A stretch of DNA of 64,000 nucleotides from Moniliella sp. 'wahieum' (GCA_003971905.1 RSEE01000157.1:1-64000); one strand, 5' to 3'. Shown: positions 48,391 through 59,325, counted from the stretch's first letter. Notes: generated by a model from the letters alone, not told the origin. Made by a program: numbers and translations.

Positions 48391-48927
48391 CGTGCAAACG
48401 GAGCTGGGGGGGGGTGGTGGGGGCTGGATGGCCGCGGCCGCCGGCCGAACAGGCGTGTTGGCCAGAGAAAAAAATTGGAGGGCGGAACGGGGCACGCCCC
48501 CGCGCGGCTATTCCGCCCGGCGTAGGCCTCGCGGGTTGCACCGATAGCCCATGGCCCAGGCGCGCATGACACATGGCATGCATGACACATGGCGCATGAC
48601 ATAAGGGCTAATCGGTGCAAGCGCCGCTGGGCCGGGTGCGGTGCATGTGAGAGCCATGGTGGCTGCTCGGCCAGCTGGCACACGCACACCCGGCCGCCGC
48701 ACCCCGCAGCACCTCTGCCTTCTGGCCGCCGGGAACATCCGGAACGGCAGCCCAGCAGTGTGCTGCGCCCCCGCTCTCACCCGCTCTTATGTCACAGTGG
48801 CTGGTCGCTGGCCAGCTGGCTATCCATCGGAGCTGGCACTTGTGTTGCGTTCGCTTGCTTCTGCTTCCGCTTCTGCTTCTGCTTCTGCTTCCCCACCACC
48901 CCAGCCCTTCCCCCCGTGTTGTCCGCC
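48391..48927. promoter_or_regulatory. NOP7/FUM1 divergent intergenic region
   Basis: Contains a TGACACA/TGGCATG/TGACACA/TGGCGCA/TGACATA series (about 48566-48602), a degenerate period-7 array, and a TTCTGC hexamer run (about 48858-48888) close to the FUM1 start. Confidence 0.5.
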
Positions 48928-50514
48928 ATGGTCCGCATGCTCCTCCGCCCGGCTCTTGCCACTGCCTCCAAGGTGCGTACCCAACGCCAGCGCCTCCTCT
49001 CCCCCACGCACTAACCACGCCCTCCCTCGCAGGCCCGCCTGCCCGCCGCTCGCACCGCCGCCCTGGCCCGCCCGCTTGCGGTGCGTGGCCTGGCCACGTC
49101 CGCCCCTGCGCTGGCGGTGCGTGTGGAGAAGGACACGTTCGGCCCGCTCGAGGTGCCTGCCGACAAGTACTGGGGTGCCCAGACGCAGCGCTCGCTGCAG
49201 AACTTTGACATTGGCGGCGAGCGCGAACGGATGCCTGTGCCACTGATCAAGGCGTTTGGTGTGCTGAAGAAGGCGGCGGCGCATGTCAACAAGACCTACG
49301 GTCTGGACCCGAAGATTGCCGATGTCATCTCGACGGCGGCAGACGAGGTGATCTCGGGCAAGTTGGTGGACAACTTCCCCCTCGTTGTCTTCCAGACCGG
49401 CTCGGGCACCCAGACCAACATGAACACCAACGAGGTCATTGCCAACCGTGCGATCGAGCTGTTGGGCGGCCAGTTGGGCTCCAAGACGCCCGTGCACCCC
49501 AACGACCACGTCAACATGTCTCAGTCTTCCAACGACACCTTCCCCACTGCGATGCACGTGTCGGCGGTGCTGGAGATCACGCAGGAACTGCTCCCTTCGC
49601 TCAAGGAGCTGCACCAGGCTCTCCACGCCAAGGCGGAATCGTTCAAGGACATTATCAAGATTGGCCGCACGCACTTGCAAGACGCAACGCCGCTCACGCT
49701 TGGCCAGGAATTTTCCGGATACGTTCAGCAAGTGGAGAATGGCATTGCCCGCGTCGAGGCGTCCCTGCCTTTCCTCCGCCAGCTTGCTCAGGGAGGCACC
49801 GCGGTCGGCACTGGGCTGAACACGTTCAAGGGCTTTGATGTGGCTGTTGCTGCTGAGATCTCCAAGCTGACCGGCGAGCACTTTGAGACGGCACCCAACA
49901 AGTTTGAGGCGCTGGCGGCGCACGATGCCGTGGTCGCAGCGTCGGGTGCGCTCAACACGGTGGCTGTGTCGCTGATGAAGATTGCCAACGACATTCGTTA
50001 TCTCGGCTCGGGCCCTCGCTGCGGCCTGGGCGAACTGCACCTGCCCGAGAACGAGCCCGGGTCGTCGATCATGCCGGGTAAGGTCAACCCGACGCAGTGC
50101 GAGGCGCTGACCATGGTCGCGGCCCAGGTGATTGGCAACCACACGGCCATCACCGTCGCCGGTTCGTACGGCCAGTTTGAGCTGAACGTGTTCAAGCCGG
50201 TGCTGATCCGCAACCTGCTGTCGTCGGTGCGCCTGCTTTCGGACGGTGCTCGCTCCTTCACCAAGAACTGTGTGGTGGGCATTGAGGCCAACAAGAAGCG
50301 CATCGACACGCTCCTCCACGAGTCGCTGATGCTTGCCACCATCCTCAACTCGACGCTGGGCTACGACAATGTGGCCAAGGCAGCCAAGAAGGCGCACGCG
50401 GAAGACCTGACGCTGAAGCAGTCGGTTGTCGAGCTTGGTCTGCTCACCCCGGAGCAGTTTGACGACAAGGTGCGCCCCGAGCTCATGATTGGCCCCAAGG
50501 ACGTGCCCAAGTAA
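48928..50514 (+). CDS. FUM1: Fumarate hydratase, class II, mitochondrial
   Basis: Reversible hydration of fumarate to L-malate in the TCA cycle. Exon 1 (48928-48972) encodes [15 protein letters not shown]. After a 60-nt intron (48973-49032, GTGCGT...CTCGCAG) the Arg/Ala-rich presequence continues to about residue 40, a mitochondrial targeting signal. The mature enzyme begins near [20 protein letters not shown]. Active-site and class II motifs are intact: [54 protein letters not shown] and the fumarase/aspartase signature [15 protein letters not shown]. Total 508 residues, the expected length. The open frame has no interruption over 1.5 kb, in contrast to most neighbours. Dual localisation to the cytosol, as in yeast, is possible but not visible here. 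Confidence 0.98.
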
Positions 50515-51859
50515 ACTGCTCGGGCAAGCATCCTGATGGCGCGCCTGCTCGTGTGGCCATCCCCCTTGGCTTCAGGGGGAATGGACAGAGAGCAGCTCGT
50601 TTGCAATTCATATACATGCGTCCTACCTACTCCCACAATGGTATCAATGACGAGGACATCGGGCAGCCATAGAGGCACTCCAGGCACCTAACGAAGATGT
50701 GAGCGCACGTGATGGTGCACGTGACCCGCACGTGTGCTTGCTTGGCGCATGCTTGATGCGATTGCACCGACTAAGCACTAAGCCTTAGAGCTTAGGCTTA
50801 GCGCTACGCTTCGCAGCGTCGGGTGAGCCTCAGGCTGAGCTCAGCGTGCCCAGCGCCAAGCGCCAAGCGGTGGCACAACAGCGCTTGTGCGCCCTCGAGC
50901 GTCGCTTCCTCGTGTCACCGTGACATCTGTCACGCATCACATGCCACATGTCGATGTGACGTCGAGGCGGTTGGCCCAGGCTGCCGCGGTGCGCCGCCAC
51001 GCGCAACGGCCGCAACGCACGGGGGTATTGCCGGATGCCTCGTCTCGTCTCGCGTCTTGCCTGGTACGGCCGGCCGCAGTCGCCGGTTTCTGTGTTCTGT
51101 CCGTCCCTGTCGCGACCATTACTCATCGATCATCGCCGTCCTAGTCATCGCTTGCCCTTCGCTCCACTCGGTCCTGCCGTAGGTTGGGCCTTATCGATTA
51201 TCGATTATCGGCCTTGCCACTCTCGACGTCGGCTCTGGTCCATCTTACTAGTTCCTCGGCTCTGCGCAGGCAGAGCGATCAGGGCCGCAGGCCTCAGGCG
51301 GGTCGGGAGTTCCGAGGTGTGCGTTCTAGTCCCCCTCTCTTCCCTGCTGGGTGTTTTGAGGCGTGTCACATGTCACATGCCATGGCAAGTTCGCTGCGTC
51401 CAACCCGATGTACCGGTCTGCAAGAGAAATGAAATGTGGGGCAAGAAGAATTGAGAGAAGAGAGGAGATCGTCAAGCGGATGGGAGGAGGAGGCGGAACA
51501 AGGGGAAGGGAAGGGGAAGGGGAAAGGGTGAGGGTAGGGATCTCGGCAGGGACGAATCAAGTCGAGTGCGGGAGAAGAACGAGAACAGCGATACAGACGA
51601 GACGGGGCATCGACTGGGCCATCCGACGATGGCGCTAGTTGAGGCAGTAGCAGGGCCGCTATTGGTCCAATCATCCTCAGTCCCCGTACGCCTTTCGAAA
51701 GGAAACAAAAACTTAGGAAAGGCGGTGGAGGGTGGGCAAGGGGGGGGTAGGGCAGTAGGCACCGAAGGGGCAGATGATGCGGTGCCTTCCAGCTAGGTGA
51801 GAAAGGGTGTGGGTAAGGCAAGGGACAGCAAAGGCCGGAACGAGAAGGGAGGGGGGGTA
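50515..51859. other. FUM1/RAC1 spacer with palindromic repeats
   Basis: No supported gene. It holds three CACGTG E-boxes (50706-50734), a CTAAG/TTAG cluster (50771-50806), TCACGCA/TCACATG series (about 50931-50951), TCATCGA/TCATCGC (51123-51136), TTATCGA three times (51191-51211) and TCACATG twice (51366-51379). Confidence 0.6.
51191..51211. repeat. Tandem heptamer TTATCGA
   Basis: Two exact TTATCGA units and one TTATCGG. The reverse complement is TCGATAA, the same repeat as the TAATCGA array at 59979-60013: TAA plus the palindrome TCGA. Confidence 0.95.
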
Positions 51860-52510
51860 TCATAGAATGCGGCAATTGTTCTTCTTTCTTTGCTTTCGCG
51901 GAGCCGGAGCGAGAACAGAGCGGATGGCCTCATCAAACACTCCCTTGAGTCCTTTTGGGTCAACGCCGAACATTCCATGTACTTGATGGCACCAATCTCA
52001 CGCGCCAGCTGCGATCCCTGGGCAAAAGTAAGAGGTGCCATGCGGCGCTCACGCAGCTTGGCATTCGTCTCGGGGTCGTCGCGCAAGTCGAGCTTAGTGC
52101 CCACAAGCACGGCGGGGACCTGGGGCGCATGGTGGGTAATTTCAGGCCACCACTTGGTCTTGACATTCTCAAACGACGGAGGCGACACGAGACTGAAGCA
52201 GATCAAAAAGACATCAGTCTGGGGATAGCTGAGCGGGCGCAGGCGATCGTAATCCTCTTGCCCGGCCGTATCCCACAGGCCCAGCACGACGGGTTTGCCG
52301 TCGACCATGACCTGAGCCGAGTAGTTTTCAAAATGGTCGGAAGATATTCGCTAGGGAAAGCATTGGTCGTATAGGAGATGAGCAGGCATGTCTTTCCGAC
52401 CGCACCATCGCCAACGACGACACCTTGGGAGGCGGAGGGAAGGCAGGGGGCGGGGTCAGCAGCAGGGCAGCAGCGGCAGATAGGAAAGACGCACACTTGA
52501 TGGTCTGCAT
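51860..52510 (-). CDS. RAC1: Rho-family GTPase Rac1, two frameshifts
   Basis: Small GTPase controlling polarity and filamentous growth in basidiomycetes. Exon 1 is 16 nt (52495-52510, MQTIK plus one base). The 71-nt intron (52424-52494) runs GTGCGT...CCCAAG. The P-loop reads [20 protein letters not shown], switch I region FPSEYLPT, switch [22 protein letters not shown], and the base-recognition motifs are GTKLDLRDD and ECSAL. The stretch [19 protein letters not shown] favours Rac over Cdc42. The C-terminus [12 protein letters not shown] has a polybasic patch and a CAAX box ending in Leu, predicting geranylgeranylation. Single bases are missing in a T run at about 52333 (after EYLPT) and a G run at about 51945 (after ALTQK). 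Repair of the register gives the normal family length. Confidence 0.93.
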
Positions 52511-54326
52511 CGTGGGCAGAAAGAGTTGCTTTGCGGCTGAGGTGTGTGGGAGGGGGGGGGCAGGAGCAGGAGCAGAAGCAGCGAGGGCGAGCTGGGAAGG
52601 TGGATGGCAAGGTGGGTAGAGAAAGGAGCTGAAACTGAAGGCGAAGCTTAGCGGGAGGCATAGGTGACGTGTGATGGGTGACACGCGTGAGCGGGGATGC
52701 ATGATGGGTGGTGAGCGAGTGCATGGTTGCGTGGTTGCATGATGATAACTGTTTAAACTTTCATTTATTGCTCACCGTGTCAACGTCGAGTGGGTGAGCA
52801 TGAGTACGTTCAGTGTTGAATGTTGAACGTTCAAGTTGAGCGTTGAATATGAACGTTGAGACTGAGTTCAATATCAACATTGAGGGTACTGAGGGTACTG
52901 AGGTACTTGAGTGCTGGGCGCTGGCGAGGCACGGGTGAGCGGGTGAGGCTGGTGCTGGGTTCCCGTTCGAGCTGGGTGCTCGGGTACTCCGACCGGGTAC
53001 TCTGAGATGCGGCTGCCTCGGGATCGTCACGGGTCGGCTGGTGGCTGGCGAGGTGCGGGCAAGGCGGTGGGGATGTGCGGACCACCAGGCTGGCGCGGTG
53101 CCTCGGTGCCGGGCAGCCCCGCTCGCTGCCAGAGTGGCTGGGGCGGACCAGGCCGTGTGCCGCCTTGGGCAGCTCACAATGCACAATGAGAAAGAATGCA
53201 TGATGTACCATGCTGATGCATGGTGTCGATCGATCATCGATCACCGGTCGCCACTGCCTGGCCGTGTTTAAGCGTGTAAGTCAAACGTTGAACGTTTTGA
53301 ACTCAACCGGCCTCTATCGCAGAGTCGATAGGCGCTAGGCAAACTATCGTGCGAACACGGATCGGGCACCGACTTCCTCTCTCACATGTCACAGCCGCAC
53401 CCTACCACATCTCCTCTTCGACTGGATTGAACATCGCATCTTACCGCCATCGCTGTCGTCTGTAGGCGTGGCAAAGAAATCCACACATACAGCGGTGTTC
53501 GCATTCACCACAGCAACACCCCTCCTTCGCCACTCTGTTCTATCTGACATTCCCTTTTACACAGGCTGATTCTTTTCCCTCCCCGTGTGGGCGGGCTTTC
53601 CTCTCTACATGGACCTTCCCGCTTCATCTCCACTCCTTCTGCCGCCCGAGATCTGACGCAGTCAGGCAATGAAAGAAGGAGTGAATCTCTTCTATGATCA
53701 TATTATACCCTCGTCAACGTCCTTTGTTTCTTCGCTTGCGTGCCCCATCCTTCCCCTGTATATCTTCCACATAGCTTCCAAAACTGCGACGCCATATGTT
53801 ATATGAAAACACACTATAAGCCACCTCACCGTGGTAGAGACGACATCTGATGATCAAGTCCCTATACTATTCAAAAGGCGCTACTACTATACTGCTATGA
53901 CTTAACCCATACATAGTGTAAGAACCATCCCGGGACAGCCGAGCTCTCTGGTGAGAGCGTGTCAGTTCAAAGCATCCATGAAGAGCCACTGACGGTGCGG
54001 TCGATGCACACTCCGTTAGTATAGAACTAAACATAGCGTGGCGAGCAACACACACTAACCCAGAGGATGTGAGGAAAGGCATCGGGAAACACCACAAAAG
54101 TCGGACCGTCGGTAGTTCAATACACCCAATTTCCGCACATTTTTCTCATTCACATATCATATTAGCGCCATGTGCAGTCATTTGTCTCCTGTAAGAACAA
54201 CGGCCACGGGCGCTCTCTTCTGAGTATATACCCAGACGCCATCCATGTATGTTTTTGCGAGAAACGTATCACACAAGATGAGGAGTGGCCAGATCGTCAA
54301 TCTTTTTTGGCCCCCATACGAGGGGA
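52511..54326. other. Gene-poor spacer with heptamer arrays
   Basis: No supported gene. TGACGTG/TGATGGG/TGACACG at 52665-52685; GTTGAAT, GTTGAAC, GTTGAGC series at about 52815-52858; TCGATCA twice plus CCGG at 53230-53249. From about 53.3 kb the base composition becomes AT-richer and this continues to about 58 kb. Confidence 0.6.
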
Positions 54327-54351
54327 CCAACCGGGCCGTAGGCCCGGTTGG
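54327..54351. repeat. 11-bp perfect hairpin near the Helitron relic
   Basis: CCAACCGGGCC and GGCCCGGTTGG flank a GTA loop. It lies 3' of the helicase fragment on its coding strand (minus). Helitrons carry a short GC hairpin near their 3' end followed by CTRR; a CTGG occurs further down the minus strand but not at the usual distance, so the assignment is tentative. Confidence 0.6.
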
Positions 54352-54530
54352 CTGGGGCTTCGCTCCAGCCTGTCCTGTTAGCTTTTGTGTTTGGAAGTTG
54401 TTGTGCATGATTATATGTGTCTGTGGCATTGGTTTGGAGCCATGGCAGGCTGTTTTTCAAAGGCAGGAGGTTCATTATCGAAGGCATGTTCAGGTTCATA
54501 AAAAAGGCTAAAGAGTCAGGCTTCTCAGAG

Positions 54531-55280
54531 CTAATAATCTAGGTCCATGTGGTCTTCGGCGACCTCGCGCCGGCGCATGTCCTGATCCATCTGGCGGACG
54601 AGCGTCTCCTCGTTCTCGCCCATCTCGCGCAAGACCATTTCCTCGTCCTCGGCCATGTCGCGTAGGAGCCTCTCTTCCTCGAGGTACATTTCCTCTTCAG
54701 GCATATCGGCAGGAGGCTGATCGGGACCTGGGCCTAGCATCATTTCCTCCAAGTCGCGAAAAGCTCATCAATCTCCTTCTGGTCCAGCTTGTCCATATTG
54801 TCCCTATCAAACAGATCGTCGCCATTGTCTTCGGGAGGGTCAGGAGTGTTGGCCGGTTCAATGGGCGCGCCACCTTCAACGTATTGGATGACCTGGCGGT
54901 AGACAATGTTGCGCGTGATCTTGGAAGGGGGGAGGAGAACTTTGAGGTCGTGGAGGGAGGAGACGCGAGAAAGAGCTACATAAAGCTGGCCATGAGCAAA
55001 AGGTAGGAGTGAGGAGATGAACACCGACATGGCGCAAGGTTTGACCCTGCGACTTGTTGATTGTCATGGCAAAGGCAGGGGTGATGGGAAACTGCCTGCG
55101 GGTAAAGCAAATGGGGCAGTCATCATCCTGCTCGCTTGTTAGAGCGATGCGGGGGATGGGGTAATGCTGTCCGGCAGCCTTTCCCGAGATGATGATGGCG
55201 CCGATGGAATGCTGACCGGGGTTAACAACAATGAGGCGTGTGCCATTGACACTCCACACGGCCGCTTTCCCACCATCTAC
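54531..55280 (-). mobile_element. Helitron-type PIF1-like helicase fragment (decayed)
   Basis: C-terminal part of a PIF1-family DNA helicase of the kind carried by Helitron rolling-circle transposons. On the minus strand: VNGTRLIVV, PIPRIALTSEQDD, CPICFTRRQFPITPAFAM, then TINKSQGQTLRHVGV (a conserved Pif1-helicase motif). After a one-base frameshift near 55030 comes the motif GQLYVALSRVSSLHDLKVLL. An acidic tail follows with EDNGDDLFDRDNMDKLDQKE and, after another shift near 54745, EEMMLGPGPDQPPADMPEEE to 54531. The N-terminal helicase half and the Rep/HUH endonuclease are absent from the flanking sequence, so this is a truncated copy. AT-rich, gene-poor surroundings fit. Confidence 0.82.
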
Positions 55281-56506
55281 CAGTTGAAGTGTTTATTCAG
55301 TTTGGTGCAACTAGCTAATAACGTGCAATTATGATGACCTCTCAGCCCTGGAACACACTGAAGTGCTGAGATGTTTTCGTGTCGCTCGACCTTACCTACA
55401 CTCCTTTCCTTGATCCCGGGCAAAGTAGAACTCGTGAAAACAAGGATCTGCAGGTATGGCGGCCTCACATATTACTGTATCTTTCACATCAGTGGGCTGT
55501 TGACCACCCTCAAATTCATCTTCTTTTTTTATCAGAAGAGGTCGAATGGAAAACAAGCCCCAAAATGTTGGGCTCCAATTTGTATTCGCTGTATGACGGT
55601 CTGTTTGGGTCTATACCCAGCCGCTCGTTACGCATATGTTCCCGTTCGATCAGATTCGATGCCCATATATCGGACTATACTCACGGACATTTTTCAGTCA
55701 TGTCGTAAAGCCAAACATATATATGCCTCTCTCCAGTCCCAGCGAGAGTGTGTGGCGAAGTGATTATCCATGATTGTAACACGCCTGCAAACGGCATTCC
55801 ACACAGTCTGAAAAGGTCCTGGTCGTATATTATGTGCCTTCCCAGAGCTAATACTGATAAGTTAATAACAGTGGCTTCTCTCTTTTTATTGCTGTTTCGG
55901 TACCGAATCCTTCTAGTCCCTTTAAGTAGATGCGTATGGGTTCGTATAAAACTTCATCCTCTCGCCATGCCACTTGGGTCTGGTCGGCTCAGTTCGGAGG
56001 TAATATATGTATGTACCTCGATCAGAAGGAACTGTGGGGGGACAACTGAGAGAGGGACACAGGATCTCCCGACTGATAGGAATCGCGCCGTGAGAGACCC
56101 ATAGGGGACTAGCTGGCCAAAATATCCCCCTAGTACACTGTGAATCTAAACTCTCTGGCCGGAAATACGTTTGTATGACACCGTCGACTTGCCTAAGAAA
56201 ATGTGTATTCCAGAGAAAAGGGACTTTTAGTGATGTGCTCGGAGGTGCCGCGGCATGTTTTGGGAGCTTAGTTGGCTGTGAATGATGTGACGGGACATCA
56301 TCACTAACAACATCTCACCTCGTGTGAAGAACACCACAATCTCTTTTTGCTCAGCCTACCATACTATACATTCGATCATATCATCAAAGTTTTATCATCA
56401 TGGAACTCTCCCAGTGCAAAGAAGCCTTTGTTATGCGGATGGACTGATGTGTGCATCACTGTCGGTGACAGGCGAGTAGAGGGAACTTCACAGCAAGGTT
56501 ATGTTG
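55281..56506. other. AT-rich gene-free sequence
   Basis: Frequent stops in all frames and no recognised coding block; possibly further decayed transposon sequence. Confidence 0.5.
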
Positions 56507-56780
56507 TCTTCTTTCTTCTTCTTCTTCTTTTTCTTCTTCTTCTTTTTCTTCTTCTCTTTCTTCTTCTTCTTCTTCTTCTTCTTCTTCTTCTTCTTCTTCT
56601 TCTTCTCTTCTTCTTCTTCTTCTCTTCTTTTCTCTCTTCTTCTTCTTCTTTTCTTCTTCTTCTTTTCTTCTTCGTTTCTTCTTCTTCTCTCTTCTTCTTT
56701 CTTCTTCTTCTTCTCCTCCTTCCTCCTCCTCCTCCTCCTCCTCCCCCTGCTCTCCCCCTGCTCCTCCTCTCCTGCTCTTG
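56507..56780. repeat. Long polypyrimidine (TTC)n tract
   Basis: About 270 bp of almost pure pyrimidine on the plus strand. It is mainly CTT/TTC repeats from 56507 to about 56715, shifting to TCC and CCCCTG units towards 56780. Only one G interrupts the first ~240 bp. The open frames on it (Phe/Leu/Ser-rich one way, Glu/Lys/Arg-rich the other) are composition artefacts. Confidence 0.95.
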
Positions 56781-57399
56781 TTTATGCATGGGAGCATATG
56801 TCTCTCAGGAGCTAGACAATAAACCCTATATGACATCGCCGCCATCGCCGCATTGCCATACGCCACACATTCCCATCAGTTTTCATCTCTACTTGATAAA
56901 AACATGGGAAAAGCCCTCTGACACTATTGACACAGCCAGCCCAGCATGGGCAATCTAATTTCGCCTCTCCAGCGGTGTGGAACGACGGTGGAACGATAGC
57001 TAAGGTGGCGACGGTGGAAAGGTGGCTAAGATGTCGACGCAAACAGGCTATAGGACCGATGGTCTCCTAGTTGCTGTGTACTACTATAAATCTCCTACAG
57101 TAGGCATGGTGATGGAGGACAACATGTAAGTTCTGCGTAAGACCTCAGGGAAGAGATAGGCCACCCCTAGGTGCTTAGATACAAAAAAGGGGGCCAAAGT
57201 TACTTACCGGAAGGTGGTAGATGAGTAATGCTACGGTAACGCAGTGAACGCCGATGCGAGAAGAGCATAGGCCGTTGTTGAGTCATTGGAATGCAACAGT
57301 GAAGCAAAGTCTCATAGGGGGGCATTCGGGAGCCATTATTCCCCCTGGTCATGACGGAACGCGGGTACTATGCGCCACACAATTGTGTAACCAAGATGT
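56781..57399. other. AT-rich gene-free sequence
   Basis: No recognised feature between the TTC tract and the dispersed repeat copy B. Confidence 0.5.
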
Positions 57400-57690
57400 T
57401 TTGCCACTGGAACGAGCTTATTTTGCTGGCGAGGTACTAACTGTGGAGATGGTTCTGTCGGGATGTGACCCACTTGGTCACTGTTTGATCACAAAGTTGA
57501 TTGGTCCCTGATTTGTTCTAGACTACCCTCTGTTTTCCCTCTTTGTTTATGCTCCCCTTCTTCCTCCGTGTGACTTGCTCACATGTTCTTCTATTCTTCT
57601 CCGAGGTATATATAGACCTCGCCCTCTTTCCACTCGATGAATATGATCCTCATCCTTTCCCCCCTCTCCATCTCCTATTAGGTGCCTCAC
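57400..57690 (+). repeat. Dispersed repeat, copy B
   Basis: Same element as 39420-39720 in opposite orientation. Collinear words include GATTTGTTCTAGAC (57512 region), CTCCGTGTGAC, TTCTTCTCCGAGG, then a TATATATAG box, then TTTCCACTCGATGAATATG. The TATA box followed by pyrimidine-rich sequence resembles an LTR or transposon promoter. Confidence 0.75.
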
Positions 57691-58198
57691 TAGCATACCG
57701 ACCACGCTCAGCACTCATTCCACTTTCGTATCCTCAAGCGCTAGTATATTTCTGTGATTTGGAAGAACATGGCGGGCGTTAGAGGGTCCTGTGAGACCTG
57801 TTGAGAAAACACACCATACAGAACTGAGCTCTTATTGCGTTCTTCAAGCTTGACACGAACTGTCACGGCACCCGTCACGGATGAGCGAGAGCGTGCTGGG
57901 CGCTGCCTTTTCCCTCAAGTTTCGCAATACTATATGTATTCAGATGTATTCAGAAGCTATATACTCTCTTCCTGTTTTCCCTTCTCCTCTACTGTGAAGA
58001 AAAAGCCCTACACTGATTCATCTACGGACGGACTGGAGGTATACGTACCAGCGAAGGAGAATAGCGACGTCCTGATCCACCTGGTTAAGGAGACCGCAAA
58101 ATGGATGCTGAAGCGCTGAAGCGTATAGGACAGTATAGCGTAGGCGATCAATTGCGGGTGAGAGATAGGCATTGGTGGTATAGGAAGCAGGACGAGGG

Positions 58199-58246
58199 CT
58201 TAGCGTTAAGGCTTAGCGCTAAGTTTTAGCCCTAAAAGGCCTAACA
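58199..58246. repeat. Palindromic TTAG/CTAAG cluster
   Basis: CTTAGCG, TTAAGG, CTTAGCG, CTAAGTT, TTAGCCC, TAAAAGG and CCTAAC follow each other at 6-7 nt spacing, giving many overlapping inverted repeats. Similar clusters lie at 50771-50806 and 16452-16466. Confidence 0.85.
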
Positions 58247-58903
58247 GGAGAAAAAGCCGCTAGTCGCTGATTGATTATCCGTGGCTAGGCCCTGCGGCCG
58301 GAAGTGCCCCTCCACGATCGGGGACCACAGTCCCCGTAGCTGCAGGATGCTGCAATGGGCGTAGAAGCGTATGGGATACAGTTGCGTAGGCGATCGTTTG
58401 GGGTGAGATACTATACTACCTTAGCCTTTTTGGCCGCTGCCCCACGGGACTTGTGGATCGAACGCAAGGCGCAACGCGTAACGCGTGACGCGTAAAGCGG
58501 GTATCGTGTAAGAACGCTTATTTCTGCGTTTGCTGTTGCGTCTGCCTATTCGCCTGGCTGTGCATGTGAAGCTCTAGTTCATCTCGAAGTTTCAAATGTC
58601 AAAATCCAATGCCAGTCTGATCCGAACAGCGTATCCATATACACCCCACAGGGCTCTGCTATAGAAGCTGTGCGAGTTTGCTATGTACGCGCCTCCCCCC
58701 TGGTCCGATCCCGTCCGATCCGGGCAGACCTATGTCGGGTCGGATGTAGCGCCGACTTTCGGCGTTGCGGCTCCTCTGGTCGCTGCCGCCCATCTCCGAT
58801 GCTGAGGCGCGCGGGCGGCAGCCTCTCATATCTCAGACTTCACATCGATCTCACACGCCACGACTCTCCTCGATCCTAAGGAACTCGGGTCAGATCCCGC
58901 ATC

Positions 58904-58930
58904 TTGAAGCTTGAAGCTTGAAGGTTGAAC
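58904..58930. repeat. TTGAAGC heptamer array
   Basis: TTGAAGC twice, TTGAAGG and TTGAAC in near-7-nt register; same unit as the 210-272 array. Confidence 0.9.
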
Positions 58931-59038
58931 TAGAGGCAAAAGCCTGAGCCTAAGGGAGGCCAAGGGAGCTTCAGTATACCAGTCTATCACTCTCAGGCCG
59001 GAGGCGCCGCCTGAGGGAGGTCTGAGGATCTGAGGGGG

Positions 59039-59087
59039 CTTGAAGCTTGAAGGGCTTGAAGGGCTTGAAGCTTGAAGCTTGACGCTC
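59039..59087. repeat. TTGAAGC array with 9-nt variants
   Basis: TTGAAGC, two TTGAAGGGC, two TTGAAGC and TTGACGC. The 9-nt units carry a GG insertion. Confidence 0.9.
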
Positions 59088-59205
59088 GAGGAGCTTGAAA
59101 TCGTTCAACGTCCAACGTTCATTATCATTCCTTTCTCAAAGAAGCCTGGTCTGTGCTCGGGATCTTCCGGTTCCCATGGAGTCAAAGGCGTGACGCGTGA
59201 CTGTT

Positions 59206-59233
59206 TCATCAATCACCGATCATAGATCACCGG
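59206..59233. repeat. Period-7 TCANNNN series
   Basis: TCATCAA, TCACCGA, TCATAGA and TCACCGG: the TCA anchor keeps an exact 7-nt register while the tetramer varies. Confidence 0.9.
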
Positions 59234-59325
59234 GTGTACACCGTCACGCGCGTCAGGGAGCCTCAAGACCTCGATCAGTGTCTGGAGAGCAGGGTAGCCG
59301 GTACGGCAGGGTTTGCTGTCGCATT

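Noticed and set aside
48820-50397. 525-codon open frame antisense to FUM1
   Set aside because: It mirrors the codon bias of the intact fumarase gene on the other strand and has no conserved domain.
56347-56958. 203-codon Phe/Leu/Ser-rich frame and the Glu/Lys/Arg-rich frames opposite
   Set aside because: Produced by the TTC tract; homopeptide-like composition and no start context.
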